A stretch of 64,000 bases of DNA from Sphaerisporangium dianthi (GTDB lineage: Bacteria; Actinomycetota; Actinomycetes; Streptosporangiales; Streptosporangiaceae). Shown here piece by piece: positions 52,207 to 60,434 of the stretch (the first letter of the stretch is position 1; each line of letters begins with the position of its first letter). Made by a program: the position numbers and the translations under genes. The notes below the pieces were generated by a model, which was given only the letters and a program-made list of their open reading frames with translations, made no database searches and was not told the DNA's origin. The stretch lies in assembly GCF_042654065.1 (NCBI RefSeq), contig NZ_JBHSFP010000003.1:186001-250000 (forward strand), written 5' to 3'.

Positions 52207-52845
52207 ATGACCGACGTTTATCTGGAGATCGGCCCCAAGAAGGTCTTCGCCTGCGCATTCGACTGGCCGGGGTGGTGCCGCGTCGCCAAGGGCGAGGAGA
52301 ACGCCCTGGCGGCGCTGGCCGAGTACGCCCCGCGTTACCGGACGATCGCCGAGCGGGCCGGACTGCCGTTCGACCCGGGCGCCTTCACCGTCGTCGAGCG
52401 GACGCCCGGCGGCTCGACGACCGACTTCGGCGCCCCCGAGGCCATCCCCGAGATCGACGCGCGGCCGGTCGACGCAGAGACGGCCGAGCGCGACACCGCG
52501 CTGCTGCGGGCCGCTTGGGAGGTGTTCGCCGAGGTCGCCGCCGTCACGCCCGAAGAACTGCGCAAAGGCCCCCGCGGCGGCGGGCGCGACCGCGACAAGA
52601 TGGTCGCGCACGTGGTGGAGGCCGAACGGTCCTACGCCCGCAAGATCGGCGTGCGGCACAAGCCGTTCCCCATGGAAGACCTCGCGGCGCTGGAGGCGAT
52701 GCGCGACGACATCGCCGAGGTGCTGTCGAAGCCGTCGGACGGCTCTGCCCTGGTCGCGCGCGGCTGGCCCGCCCGCTACGCCGCGCGGCGCATCGCCTGG
52801 CACGTGATCGACCACATCTGGGAGATGGAGGATCGCCGCACCTGA
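52207..52845 (+). CDS. DinB-like four-helix protein of unknown function
   Basis: 212 aa, ATG at 52207 with GGAGG upstream. The second half looks like a DinB/mycothiol-dependent isomerase-type bundle, with His in KMVAHVVEAERSYARK and His residues in IAWHVIDHIWEMED that could bind a metal. The first 80 residues are unassigned (VFACAFDWPGWCRVAKGEENAL). Widespread in actinobacteria but I know no tested function. Confidence 0.72.
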   Translation: MTDVYLEIGPKKVFACAFDWPGWCRVAKGEENALAALAEYAPRYRTIAERAGLPFDPGAFTVVERTPGGSTTDFGAPEAIPEIDARPVDAETAERDTALLRAAWEVFAEVAAVTPEELRKGPRGGGRDRDKMVAHVVEAERSYARKIGVRHKPFPMEDLAALEAMRDDIAEVLSKPSDGSALVARGWPARYAARRIAWHVIDHIWEMEDRRT

Positions 52846-52853
52846 CGCCTCCG

Positions 52854-52879
52854 CGCGCCGTCCACGACAGGACGGCGCG
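52854..52879. terminator. Bidirectional terminator hairpin
   Basis: CGCGCCGTCC, 6-base loop, GGACGGCGCG, between the convergent DinB-like and arfB genes. Confidence 0.75.
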
Positions 52880-52922
52880 TCGCGGACGGCGCGGGCGGGT
52901 GGGCGTGAAGCGGGCCGGCCGG

Positions 52923-53348
52923 TCAGCGGTCGTCGGTGCGGCGCAGGCGTTTGATGTCGGAGCGGTGCTTCTTGGCCGTGAGCCGCCGCTGGACGGCGCC
53001 GCGGGAGGGCTTGGTGGCCCGGCGCTTGGCCGGCGGGGGAGCGACGGCCTGCTCGAGCAGGCGGGCCAGGCGCACCATGGCGGCCTCGCGGTTGCGCAGC
53101 TGCGAGCGGTACTCCGAGGCGATGACGGTGACGACGCCGTCGACCAGGCGGGAGGCCAGCCGCTCGAGCGCGCGCGCCTTGAGCGGCGACGGCAGGGCCT
53201 CGGTGGCGCCGAGGTCGAAGCTCAGCTCGACCCGGCTGTCGGTGGTGTTGACTCCCTGGCCGCCCGGCCCGGACGAACGCGAGAAACGCCACGAGAGCTC
53301 GGCCTCCGGGATGACGACCGAGCCGCGGACGACAAGAGGACCGGGCAT
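52923..53348 (-). CDS. arfB: Alternative ribosome-rescue factor ArfB (YaeJ-type peptidyl-tRNA hydrolase)
   Basis: 141 aa from the ATG at 53348; GGAGCA just before it and a TACGCT 12 bases upstream leave open a leaderless start. The release-factor GGQ motif is in FSRSSGPGGQGVNTTDSRVEL near residue 25. The C-terminal tail is basic (KRRATKPSRGAVQRRLTAKKHRS), as needed to enter the empty mRNA channel of stalled ribosomes. Confidence 0.93.
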   Translation of the reverse strand: MPGPLVVRGSVVIPEAELSWRFSRSSGPGGQGVNTTDSRVELSFDLGATEALPSPLKARALERLASRLVDGVVTVIASEYRSQLRNREAAMVRLARLLEQAVAPPPAKRRATKPSRGAVQRRLTAKKHRSDIKRLRRTDDR

Positions 53349-53564
53349 TGCTCCAGCGTAGCCGCCCACCCCCGCCGCGGATCAACTGATTTGTCCGCCC
53401 CTTTCCGCCAGGTCAGTGTCTTGTCACGTGGCGGGAGTCCCTTGCGAAGATCGCGGGGCTGGAGCACAGTGTCCCTGTACTCCGGGCCGGCCCGATCCGG
53501 CCCTTTTCCAGGGGCCGGCGTCGCATCGCCGGGCCGAATGCGTCACGACGTGGGGAGCCGTGCG

Positions 53565-54416
53565 GTGGCGAGCATCGTGGGGGTTCACGGCATCGGCAAA
53601 TACCGCTACTTCGTGGACGCCGGCTCGGCGCGAGGGGCCGCCGACACCATGCGGGCCAAGTGGAACCGCTACCTGCACCATGGCCTGTCGGGCGGCGCGC
53701 CGTACGCGGGGCAGGCCTACGTCAGCGAGGTCGCCTACTACGCCCACCTGCTGCGCGAGGAGAAGCCCCCCGCGACCAAGCGCGACCTGCGCAAGATGGA
53801 CCCCGCCTCCCAGCTCGTGCTCGCCGGATGGATGGAGCAGATGGGCGGGGTGGGGGCCAGAGCGGGCGAGACGCTCACCGGGCTGATCCACCGGTTCGCC
53901 GAGTGGCTGCTCATGAGGCTCGGGCCGAAGGCCAAGGACTTCGCCGAGGACTTCTGCCCCGAGGTCGCGGCCTACCTCGCCGGCGCGGACGCGGCGGCCC
54001 GGGTTCGGTCGCGCGACGCCGTGGCCGACACGATCCGCCGCAACCGGCCCAGGGTGCTCATCGCCCACTCGCTGGGCAGTGTGGTCGCCTACGAGGCGAT
54101 GTGCGCCTACCCCGACCTGTCGGTCGAGCTGTTCGTCACCCTCGGCAGCCCGCTCGCGATGCGCAACGTCGTCTTCGAACGGCTGCAGCCGTTGCCCGCG
54201 GCCGGGCGCGGCGTGTGCCCGCCCGGCGTCGGCCGGTGGGTCAACATCGCCGACAAGGACGACATCGCCGCCATCCCGGGGCAGCTGAAGAAGTTCTTCG
54301 ACGGCGTCAGCCGCGACGAGACCGTCAACATCAACTGGGCCGACTTCCACACGGTGCGGAACTACCTTGCCTGCGGCGCCGTCAACGAGCACGTGCGCCC
54401 CTTCCTCGCGTCCTGA
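53565..54416 (+). CDS. Alpha/beta hydrolase (lipase or esterase-like)
   Basis: 283 aa from the GTG at 53565, with GGGAG seven bases upstream. Starts directly with the fold (ASIVGVHGIGKY, the oxyanion HG motif), nucleophile elbow in VLIAHSLGSVVAYEAM near residue 167, and an Asp/His end (NIADKDDIAAIPGQL, DFHTVRNYL). No signal peptide. Similar actinobacterial proteins are annotated as serine peptidases or hydrolases of unknown substrate. Confidence 0.82.
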   Translation: MASIVGVHGIGKYRYFVDAGSARGAADTMRAKWNRYLHHGLSGGAPYAGQAYVSEVAYYAHLLREEKPPATKRDLRKMDPASQLVLAGWMEQMGGVGARAGETLTGLIHRFAEWLLMRLGPKAKDFAEDFCPEVAAYLAGADAAARVRSRDAVADTIRRNRPRVLIAHSLGSVVAYEAMCAYPDLSVELFVTLGSPLAMRNVVFERLQPLPAAGRGVCPPGVGRWVNIADKDDIAAIPGQLKKFFDGVSRDETVNINWADFHTVRNYLACGAVNEHVRPFLAS

Positions 54417-54435
54417 TTTGGGTAGGATCGCGATC

Positions 54436-55044
54436 ATGCAATGGGTGCTGTTCGACTACGGAGAAGTGCTGTGCCACGCGCAGCCGGCGGCCGACCGCGA
54501 GCAGATGGTGCGGGTCGCGGGCATCGACGCCGACCGCTTCTGGCGGGGCTACTGGGAGCACAGGCTTGAGTTCGACAGGGGCACCCTGACGCCGGGCGCG
54601 TACTGGTCGGAGGTGCTGGACCGCCGCGCCCGCGACGCCGAGGTCGAGCGGCTGGTGGAGCTGGACGTCCAGAGCTGGACCCATGTCAACGACGACGCCG
54701 TGGCGGTCCTGACCGAGTTCCACGAGGCCGGCAGGCCCGTGGCGCTGCTGTCGAACGCCCCGGCGTGCGTGGCCGAGGGCATCGAACGGCTGCCGTTCAT
54801 CGCCACCATGGAGGCCCGCTTCTACAGCGGCCACATGGGCGTGGTGAAGCCGGACGCCGAGATCTACCTCAGGGTCGCGGCGGCGCTCGACGTCCGCCCG
54901 CAGGACGTGGTCTTCGTGGACGACCGGCTGGTGAACGTCAACGGGGCCGAGTCGGCGGGCATGACCGCCGTCCACTTCCACGACGCCGAGACGCTGCGCG
55001 CCGATCTGAAGCTGGCGCTCGCCACGCCGGGCGAGGCGCCCTGA
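54436..55044 (+). CDS. HAD-family hydrolase (subfamily IA)
   Basis: 202 aa, ATG at 54436. Motif I is WVLFDYGEVLCHAQP, the usual second Asp of DxD being replaced by Gly (D-Y-G), a common variant in haloacid dehalogenase/epoxide hydrolase-type members. Motif II is ALLSNAPA, motif III VVKPDAEIY, and motif IV VVFVDDRLVNVNGAESAG. A TAGGAT hexamer seven bases before the ATG indicates a leaderless mRNA. Substrate unknown. Confidence 0.87.
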   Translation: MQWVLFDYGEVLCHAQPAADREQMVRVAGIDADRFWRGYWEHRLEFDRGTLTPGAYWSEVLDRRARDAEVERLVELDVQSWTHVNDDAVAVLTEFHEAGRPVALLSNAPACVAEGIERLPFIATMEARFYSGHMGVVKPDAEIYLRVAAALDVRPQDVVFVDDRLVNVNGAESAGMTAVHFHDAETLRADLKLALATPGEAP

Positions 55045-55076
55045 CCCGCCCGCTTCGCCTGACCGGAATGTCCTGA

Positions 55077-55106
55077 CAGGGTGCCTCGCCCGGGCGAGGC
55101 ACCCTG
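55077..55106 (+). terminator. Terminator hairpin after the HAD gene
   Basis: CAGGGTGCCTCGCC and its exact complement with essentially no loop (30-bp perfect palindrome), 33 bp after the stop. Confidence 0.85.
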
Positions 55107-55176
55107 AGCCGTGGCACGCCGCCGCGTGCCATCTGCCGCCATTTCACGCTCCGACCTGCCCTCGAAGTATCGGACG

Positions 55177-55198
55177 ATCCGTAAAAGGGAATACGGAT
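55177..55198. promoter_or_regulatory. Inverted repeat upstream of the GlsB-like gene
   Basis: ATCCGTA at 55177-55183 and TACGGAT at 55192-55198 around AAAGGGAA, 26 bp before the ATG. The inner GGGAATAC resembles a stress-sigma -10 box, but no matching -35 is clear. Could be an operator or an mRNA leader hairpin. Confidence 0.35.
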
Positions 55199-55223
55199 GA
55201 CATCCGAATAAGGGAGTGTGAAG

Positions 55224-55496
55224 ATGCATGTCAGCGGCATAATCAGCGCGATCGTCGTCGGCTTGGTGATAGGCGCGCTCGCGCGGCTCCTCATCCCCGG
55301 GCGGCAGAACATCCCGATCTGGCTGACCATCGTCATCGGCATCGTCGCGGCCCTCATCGGCACCGCCATCGCCGGCGCCCTCGGGGTCGCCACCACCAGA
55401 GGCATCGACTGGATAGAGCTGATCTTGCAGATCATCCTCGCCATCATCGGCGTCCTGCTCGCCAGCGCCCTGTACGGCAGGCGCAGAGTGACCTGA
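55224..55496 (+). CDS. GlsB/YeaQ/YmgE-family stress-response membrane protein
   Basis: 90 aa from the ATG at 55224, with GGGAG seven bases upstream; a GTG two codons earlier is possible. Three membrane helices: ISAIVVGLVIGALARLLIPG, WLTIVIGIVAALIGTAIAGAL, LILQIILAIIGVLLASALYG, with the family motif GALARLLIPGRQ at the first loop. Members are small membrane proteins induced by general stress; mechanism unknown. Confidence 0.9.
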   Translation: MHVSGIISAIVVGLVIGALARLLIPGRQNIPIWLTIVIGIVAALIGTAIAGALGVATTRGIDWIELILQIILAIIGVLLASALYGRRRVT

Positions 55497-55620
55497 TCCG
55501 CCGGGCTCCCCCCGGCCCGCCGCCGGACGCGGAGACTTCGCCTGGAATGCCGGTACCGGTCGCCTCGGCGTCGACCGGCGTTCAATCACGGTGGGTAACC
55601 CACCCGCCTGGCCCGGAGGT

Positions 55621-55664
55621 GTTCACGCGGCCGACACCGGACACTCGCCCGCAGGTCAGCCGGG
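55621..55664 (+). promoter_or_regulatory. Candidate PHO boxes upstream of phoD
   Basis: GTTCACGCGGC (55621-55631) and GGTCAGCCGGG (55654-55664) each fit the 11-bp PhoP direct-repeat unit of Streptomyces (G-G/T-TCA...). They are 33 bp apart, exactly three units, as expected when weaker units lie between. They end 18 bp before the phoD start. Confidence 0.5.
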
Positions 55665-55682
55665 CCGTCTGCACTTACAACC

Positions 55683-57251
55683 GTGGAGCATACCCCGTCA
55701 CGCAGAGCGTTCCTGATCGCCGCCGCCGCAGGAGCCGGCGGACTGCTGTCGCCGGCGTCCGCCGGTGCGGAAAGTACCGCGACCGCGCGCGCCGGCCGTA
55801 CCGCCCGGGACCCGTTCACGCTGGGCATCGCCTCCGGCGACCCCGCGGCCGACGGATTCGTGCTGTGGACCCGTCTCGCGCCCGACCCCCTCACCCCCGA
55901 CGGCCACGGCGGCATGCCGGCCCGCGACGTCGAGGTCGGCTGGCAGGTGGCCACCGACGAGCGTTTCCGCGAGGTGGTGCGCACAGGGTCGGCCCTCGCC
56001 CGTCCCGGCTCGGCCCACTCGGTGCACGTGGAGCTGCAAGGGCTGCGGCCGGGGCGGGAGTACTTCTACCGCTTCCGCGCGGGCGGGCACCTGTCGGAGG
56101 TGGGGCGCACCCTCACCACCCCGGCCCCCGGCACCGCGGAGTCGTCCTTCACCTTCGCGGCGGTCTCCTGCGCGCAGTACGAGCACGGCTACTACACCGC
56201 CTACCGGCGGATGGCCGAGCAGCACCCGGACCTGGTCGTCCACCTCGGCGACTACATCTACGAGTACTCCGGCGGCGTCTACACCGCGGCGCAGGGCAAC
56301 GTGCGCGAGCACGCCGGCGGCAAGCTGCAGACGCTGGCCGACTACCGGCTGCGGCACGCCCAGTACAAGACCGACCCCGACCTGCGGCTCGCCCACCGCA
56401 ACAGCCCGTGGCTGGTCATCTTCGACGACCACGAGGTGGAGAACAACTGGGCCGGCGACAACCCGGGCACGCTCGTCCCCGACTTCGCCACCCGCAAGGC
56501 GGCCGGCTTCCAGGCGTACTACGAGAACATGCCGCTGCGCCGGTCGGCGGTGGTCCGCGGCCCGCACCTCAAGATCAATCGCAGGGTGTCGTGGGGGTCC
56601 CTGGCGACCTTCCACCTGCTCGACAGCCGCCAGTTCCGCGACGACCAGCCCTGCGACGACGGCATGCGCTCCGGCTGCGACGAGCGCCTCGGGCAGGAAC
56701 GGGTCATGCTCGGGGACGAGCAGATGAAGTGGCTGGCCGGCGGGCTGCGGTCGGCTCCGGCCGCGTGGAACCTCGTCGCCCAGCAGGTCATCGTCGGCCA
56801 GCGCGACTACCACCTCGGCCCCGGCCGGGAGCTCAACGTGGACGCCTGGGACGGCTACCCGGCCGAACGCGACCGGCTGCTGCGCACCCTGGCCGGCGCG
56901 GCGACCGGCAACCCGGTCGTGCTCACCGGCGACGCCCACGTCGCCTCGGCCTCCGACCTGCTGGCCGACTTCGACGACCCGGACGCCGAGCGGGTGGGCG
57001 TGGAGCTGGTGGCCACCTCCATCTCCAGCGACGGCGACGGCTACCGCGACGCCGCCAGGGACGCCGCGCTGCTGGAGGAGAACCCGCACCTGAAGTTCGT
57101 CAACGAGCGCCGCGGCTACATCATGTGCCAGGCCACGCCGCAGGAGCTCAAGGCGGACTTCCGCACGCTGGACTACATCAGCCGCAAGGGCGCGCCGGCC
57201 AGGACGGCCGCCACCTTCACCATCCCCGCCGGCGAGCGCGCCCTCACCTGA
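55683..57251 (+). CDS. phoD: Secreted alkaline phosphatase PhoD
   Basis: 522 aa, GTG at 55683. Twin-arginine signal (SRRAFLIAAAAGAGGLLSPASAGA). PhoD N-domain (FTLGIASGDPAADGFVLWTRL), then the metallophosphatase core: FAAVSCAQYEHGYYTAYR, HLGDYIYEYSGG, VIFDDHEVENNWAG, and LTGDAHVAS, whose Asp, His and Cys residues bind iron and calcium in characterised PhoD. It releases phosphate from phosphodiesters and monoesters outside the cell. There is no ribosome site; TTACAA just upstream suggests a leaderless mRNA. Candidate PHO boxes precede it. Confidence 0.93.
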   Translation: MEHTPSRRAFLIAAAAGAGGLLSPASAGAESTATARAGRTARDPFTLGIASGDPAADGFVLWTRLAPDPLTPDGHGGMPARDVEVGWQVATDERFREVVRTGSALARPGSAHSVHVELQGLRPGREYFYRFRAGGHLSEVGRTLTTPAPGTAESSFTFAAVSCAQYEHGYYTAYRRMAEQHPDLVVHLGDYIYEYSGGVYTAAQGNVREHAGGKLQTLADYRLRHAQYKTDPDLRLAHRNSPWLVIFDDHEVENNWAGDNPGTLVPDFATRKAAGFQAYYENMPLRRSAVVRGPHLKINRRVSWGSLATFHLLDSRQFRDDQPCDDGMRSGCDERLGQERVMLGDEQMKWLAGGLRSAPAAWNLVAQQVIVGQRDYHLGPGRELNVDAWDGYPAERDRLLRTLAGAATGNPVVLTGDAHVASASDLLADFDDPDAERVGVELVATSISSDGDGYRDAARDAALLEENPHLKFVNERRGYIMCQATPQELKADFRTLDYISRKGAPARTAATFTIPAGERALT

Positions 57252-57603
57252 GCGCCGCGGGGGACGAAGCACAGGTCGCCGAACGGCTCGGCGTCAGCCG
57301 CGCGGATGGGTCTTTCCAATGGGTCTTTCCAAGGGAGGGGCCGTCACCGCGGTCATCGACCGGCTGGAGAAGGCCGGGTTCGCCCGCCGCCGCCGCGACG
57401 CCTCCGATCGGCGACATGTCATCGTCGAACTCGACCGTGAGGGCGCCTACACCGGCTTCCGCCAGATCTTCGAGCGCTTCAGCGAGGCGTACACCGCGCT
57501 GATCGAGAAGTACGACGACGCCCGGCTCGCGCTTCTGCTCGACTTCGCGAACGGCGCGAGCGAGATCGTCTACAGCGAAACGATGAAGATCAGAAACCCC
57601 TGA
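57252..57603 (+). pseudogene. Truncated and frame-disrupted MarR-family regulator
   Basis: The intact reading part (57319-57603, 94 aa) starts MGLSKGGAVTAVIDRLEKAGF, which is the recognition helix and wing of a MarR protein, then RDASDRRHVIVELDREG and a C-terminal dimer helix. MarR proteins are about 150 residues; here the first half is missing. A 13-bp tandem duplication (ATGGGTCTTTCCA at 57306 and 57319) shifts the frame. Without it, the upstream codons would read AARMGLSKGG, a normal MarR sequence. The gene has also lost its 5' part against the phoD stop. Confidence 0.7.
57306..57331 (+). repeat. 13-bp tandem duplication in the marR remnant
   Basis: Two adjacent exact copies of ATGGGTCTTTCCA. 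Thirteen is not a multiple of three, so it changes the reading frame. Confidence 0.85.
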
Positions 57604-57704
57604 CTCGTGGTCGCGCCTTCCGCTTGGCACCAGGGGTCGAACGCCGGAGCGGCCTGGCGGACCCCGGACCTGTGAGACCGGGGCGCCGGCTGGAGCGGCG
57701 GGGG

Positions 57705-59324
57705 TCAGGGGGCGACGGTGTAGCCGAACAGGCCCGTGCGGCCCCCGGTGAGGGAGCGGGCGGAGCCGGTGCGCAGGCCGGTGTAGGAGCCCTTGCGGGC
57801 GGCCGAGGGGATGAGGGTGACGCGCCCGGCGCCCGGCGAGCCGACGGCCAGGCCGGAAGCGGTGATCGCCACCGACGAGCCGTAGAGGTCGCCGGGCCGC
57901 CCCGTCCTGCCCTTGACGATCACCGCGTGCTTCGCCGTGAGCCCGCCGGTGCGGGTGCCGGGGAGCACCAGGACGCGGTTGCCGCCGGGCAGGCCGATCG
58001 CCAGCTCGGCGTCGCCGTCGCCGTTCAGGTCCCCGGCGGCGAGCGCCGAGCCGAGCCGGTCGGTGTTCAGGCTCTCGCCGCGGATGCCCTTGGTCTTGCG
58101 CGACCAGAACTCGCCGCCGATCGCGGTCAGCCCCCGCCGGGTGCCGTGCAGCACGTGCACGCCTCCGTTGCCGTACATCGGCCCGTCCTGGAAGACGTCG
58201 AGGCCCTCCCCGGGGACGCCGACGGCGAGGTCGTCGCGGCCGTCGCGGTCGAAGTCGCCGGCCGCGAGCGCCCCGCCGAAGTAGTCCCACTTCTCGGCCT
58301 CGCCCGGCACTCCGGGGCTGTTCTGGGTGTACAGGCCGGCCTGCCGGGCGCGCAGGTCCACGACGGTGACCGATCCGCCGCCCGAGGTGGCAGGGCCGAC
58401 CGTGTCGCCCGGCGCTCCGACGGCCAGCTCGGCCCTGCCGTCGCCGTCGAAGTCGCCCACCGCGACGGCGGCGCCGAACTGGTCGCCTTCGATGTGCTCC
58501 TGCGCGACCCATGACGTGGCCTGGGTGACGAGGGCGCCCTTGGCCTTCGGGCCGCGTCCCTTGAGGCCGAAGACGCCCACGCCGCCGCCCTCGGACAGGC
58601 CCGGGATGCCGACGACCAGCTCGTCGTCCCCGTCGCCGTCCAGGTCGCCCGCGGCCAGCGCGGCGCCGAACCTGTCGGTGTCGCGCGGGCGGCCGAGGCG
58701 GGTCACGTCCAGCGTCACGGCCGGCCGCGGGCCGCCGGACGTGCCGTACAGCACGTGGACCACGCCGTTGCCGTCGGCGCCGTCGGGCACCGGGGTGCCG
58801 GCGAACTCCTCCGAGACGCCGATCGCCAGGTCGGGGCACCCGTCGCCGTCGAAGTCGCCGGAGACCATCGCCGATCCGAACGAGTCGCCGCGTTCCGGGC
58901 CGCCGGGGATGCCGTGCGCGCCCTGGGAGAGGACGGCGGTCTTCTTCGCGCCGCGGAACAGCGTGACCGTGCCCGCCCGGCCCTGCCCGTCCACGGTGTC
59001 GTACGGCGCCGCCACGGCCAGGTCGGCGCCGGCGCCGCACGCCGCGCCGAGCGCGCGGGACGAGACGGCGCGGGACGGCACTGCGCGGGACGACGCCGCG
59101 CGGGACGACGCCGCGCGGGACGACGCCGCGCGGGACGACGCCGCGCGGGACGGCATCGCGCGGGACGACGTGCCGGGCGTCAGGGCGCGGGCCGGCGCGC
59201 CGGCGGCCACGGCCTCCGCGCGGCCGGCAGGGGCGGCCAGAGCCTGGGCGGCGGGCTGGTGGAGGAGGGGGACGACCACGACGGTCGCGGCGGTGATCAG
59301 GCGAAACGCGCGCGAGGCACTCAT
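57705..59324 (-). CDS. Secreted FG-GAP (integrin alpha-like) repeat protein
   Basis: 539 aa from the ATG at 59324; upstream in-frame starts lack a better ribosome site. Signal peptide (FRLITAATVVVVPLLHQPAAQALA). A Ser/Arg/Ala pentapeptide array (SSRAA type) lies near residues 52-90, then five or more FG-GAP blades with calcium loops: GDFDGDGCPD, GDLDGDGDDE, GDFDGDGRAE, GDFDRDGRDD, GDLNGDGDAE. Folds as a calcium-binding beta-propeller outside the cell; binding partner unknown. The pentapeptide array comes from a 15-bp minisatellite. Confidence 0.88.
   Translation of the reverse strand: MSASRAFRLITAATVVVVPLLHQPAAQALAAPAGRAEAVAAGAPARALTPGTSSRAMPSRAASSRAASSRAASSRAASSRAVPSRAVSSRALGAACGAGADLAVAAPYDTVDGQGRAGTVTLFRGAKKTAVLSQGAHGIPGGPERGDSFGSAMVSGDFDGDGCPDLAIGVSEEFAGTPVPDGADGNGVVHVLYGTSGGPRPAVTLDVTRLGRPRDTDRFGAALAAGDLDGDGDDELVVGIPGLSEGGGVGVFGLKGRGPKAKGALVTQATSWVAQEHIEGDQFGAAVAVGDFDGDGRAELAVGAPGDTVGPATSGGGSVTVVDLRARQAGLYTQNSPGVPGEAEKWDYFGGALAAGDFDRDGRDDLAVGVPGEGLDVFQDGPMYGNGGVHVLHGTRRGLTAIGGEFWSRKTKGIRGESLNTDRLGSALAAGDLNGDGDAELAIGLPGGNRVLVLPGTRTGGLTAKHAVIVKGRTGRPGDLYGSSVAITASGLAVGSPGAGRVTLIPSAARKGSYTGLRTGSARSLTGGRTGLFGYTVAP
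59053..59172 (-). repeat. 15-bp x 8 minisatellite in the FG-GAP protein gene
   Basis: Eight tandem 15-bp units of the form GCGCGGGACGACGCC (four exact, four variant), giving SSRAA-type pentapeptides on the coding (minus) strand. Read on the plus strand the same DNA would give RDDAA repeats, nearly the DDVAR repeats of mutB. The last unit contains CGCGGGACGACGTG, shared exactly with mutB. Confidence 0.9.
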
Positions 59325-59531
59325 GCTCCGGATGGTCCCCGCCGGCCAGGACATCCGCCCTACCGCAGCGTGAAGTCCCCGCGTCGGTCGTCTGAACGGC
59401 GTGTCCACTGATCCACACGGCCATTGTCAGAGCGGCCGGGAACGTCTCCACCCGATCGTCGCGATGTTCGCCGGGATGTCATGCCACGGAGCCGGGACCG
59501 GCTCCGTGGCTTCCACCTTCAGGCCCGTCCG

Positions 59532-60182
59532 TCACGCTCGCTCGCCGCCGGCGACCGGTCCGCCTCGGCCCCCGTCAGGGGGACCCGGCGGCGGGGCGGG
59601 GAGGGCGAAGGCCACGGCCTTGCCCGCCCCGCCGCCGGCGGACACCGTCGTCGGGTAGGCGTAGCAGTGCCCGCGGGACAGCCGGTGGGCCAGCAGCAGC
59701 CCCCGGCCGCTCTCGGCGAACGGCGCCAGGTCGCAGGCCTCCAGGCCGGAGGGCTCCTCGTCCTGCGCGGGGGCCTGCCCGGCGTCCGGATCGGTCTCCT
59801 GCAGGCGGGCCAGTATCGCCGAGACCAGGCCGAGGTCACGCCCGCCGTCCACCATCTCGCACCACATCGGGATGCCGCTCAGGCAGTGGACGCGCAGCTC
59901 GTACGGCCCGCGCGCGTGCGTCTCGGAGTTGGCGGCGAGCTCCGCCACGATGATCTCGGCGTCGCCGATGTCGTCGTCGCCCGCTCCCGCGGTGGCCAGG
60001 GCCTCCCGTACCGCCGCGCGGGCGCCGCGCGAGGCGGAACCCGGCCGCAGCGTCGTGACCAGGACCCGGAAGGCGTCTTCGACCGGAAGGGGAGCGCGTG
60101 GGCGCTCGCCCGGCCGCCGCTCCCGCGACAGGACTCCGGTGCGGTGGTGGACCTCCTGCGGCACGGGCTGCTCGGCGCGCAT
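59532..60182 (-). CDS. RsbW-like ATP-binding protein
   Basis: 216 aa from the ATG at 60182, which has AAGGAG ten bases upstream; an ATG at 60203 would add seven residues. HATPase_c domain with N box IIVAELAANSETHARGPY near residue 90, G1-like MVDGGRD near 117, and G2 box SGRGLLLAHRLSRGH near 157. An acidic/Pro insert (ETDPDAGQAPAQDEEPSG) splits the G1 and G2 regions. Likely a sigma or STAS partner-switch kinase. No sigma factor is adjacent. Confidence 0.82.
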   Translation of the reverse strand: MRAEQPVPQEVHHRTGVLSRERRPGERPRAPLPVEDAFRVLVTTLRPGSASRGARAAVREALATAGAGDDDIGDAEIIVAELAANSETHARGPYELRVHCLSGIPMWCEMVDGGRDLGLVSAILARLQETDPDAGQAPAQDEEPSGLEACDLAPFAESGRGLLLAHRLSRGHCYAYPTTVSAGGGAGKAVAFALPAPPPGPPDGGRGGPVAGGERA

Positions 60183-60374
60183 GAGCTGATCACTCCTTGG
60201 CATGTCGACCGTTGAGCCGGCGGAGGGAGCGCGCGGTGATCCCTCCCGGAACTGGCCTCCATGGTGAGGGAGGCGCGGGAGCGGTGGTGAGCCGCCTCAC
60301 CGATACGCATCCCCGCTCTGCCGCGATCGTCCGAGCCGATCAGCCCGGGCGATCGGTCCGGCCGTTATCCCCTC

Positions 60375-60389
60375 GTGACCCGCCGTCAC
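60375..60389. promoter_or_regulatory. GTGAC/GTCAC inverted repeat upstream of the XRE gene
   Basis: GTGAC, 5-base centre CCGCC, GTCAC, 45 bp before the XRE-type regulator ATG. Possible autoregulatory operator; short arms make this weak. Confidence 0.3.
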
Positions 60390-60434
60390 CTGGTTACCTG
60401 AGAATCCCAGCGCAGTTCACCGTGGAAGGTCTGC

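Noticed and set aside
57662..57683. CCCCGG...CCGGGG as terminator of the FG-GAP gene
   Set aside because: Only six base pairs with a 10-base loop; too weak to call.
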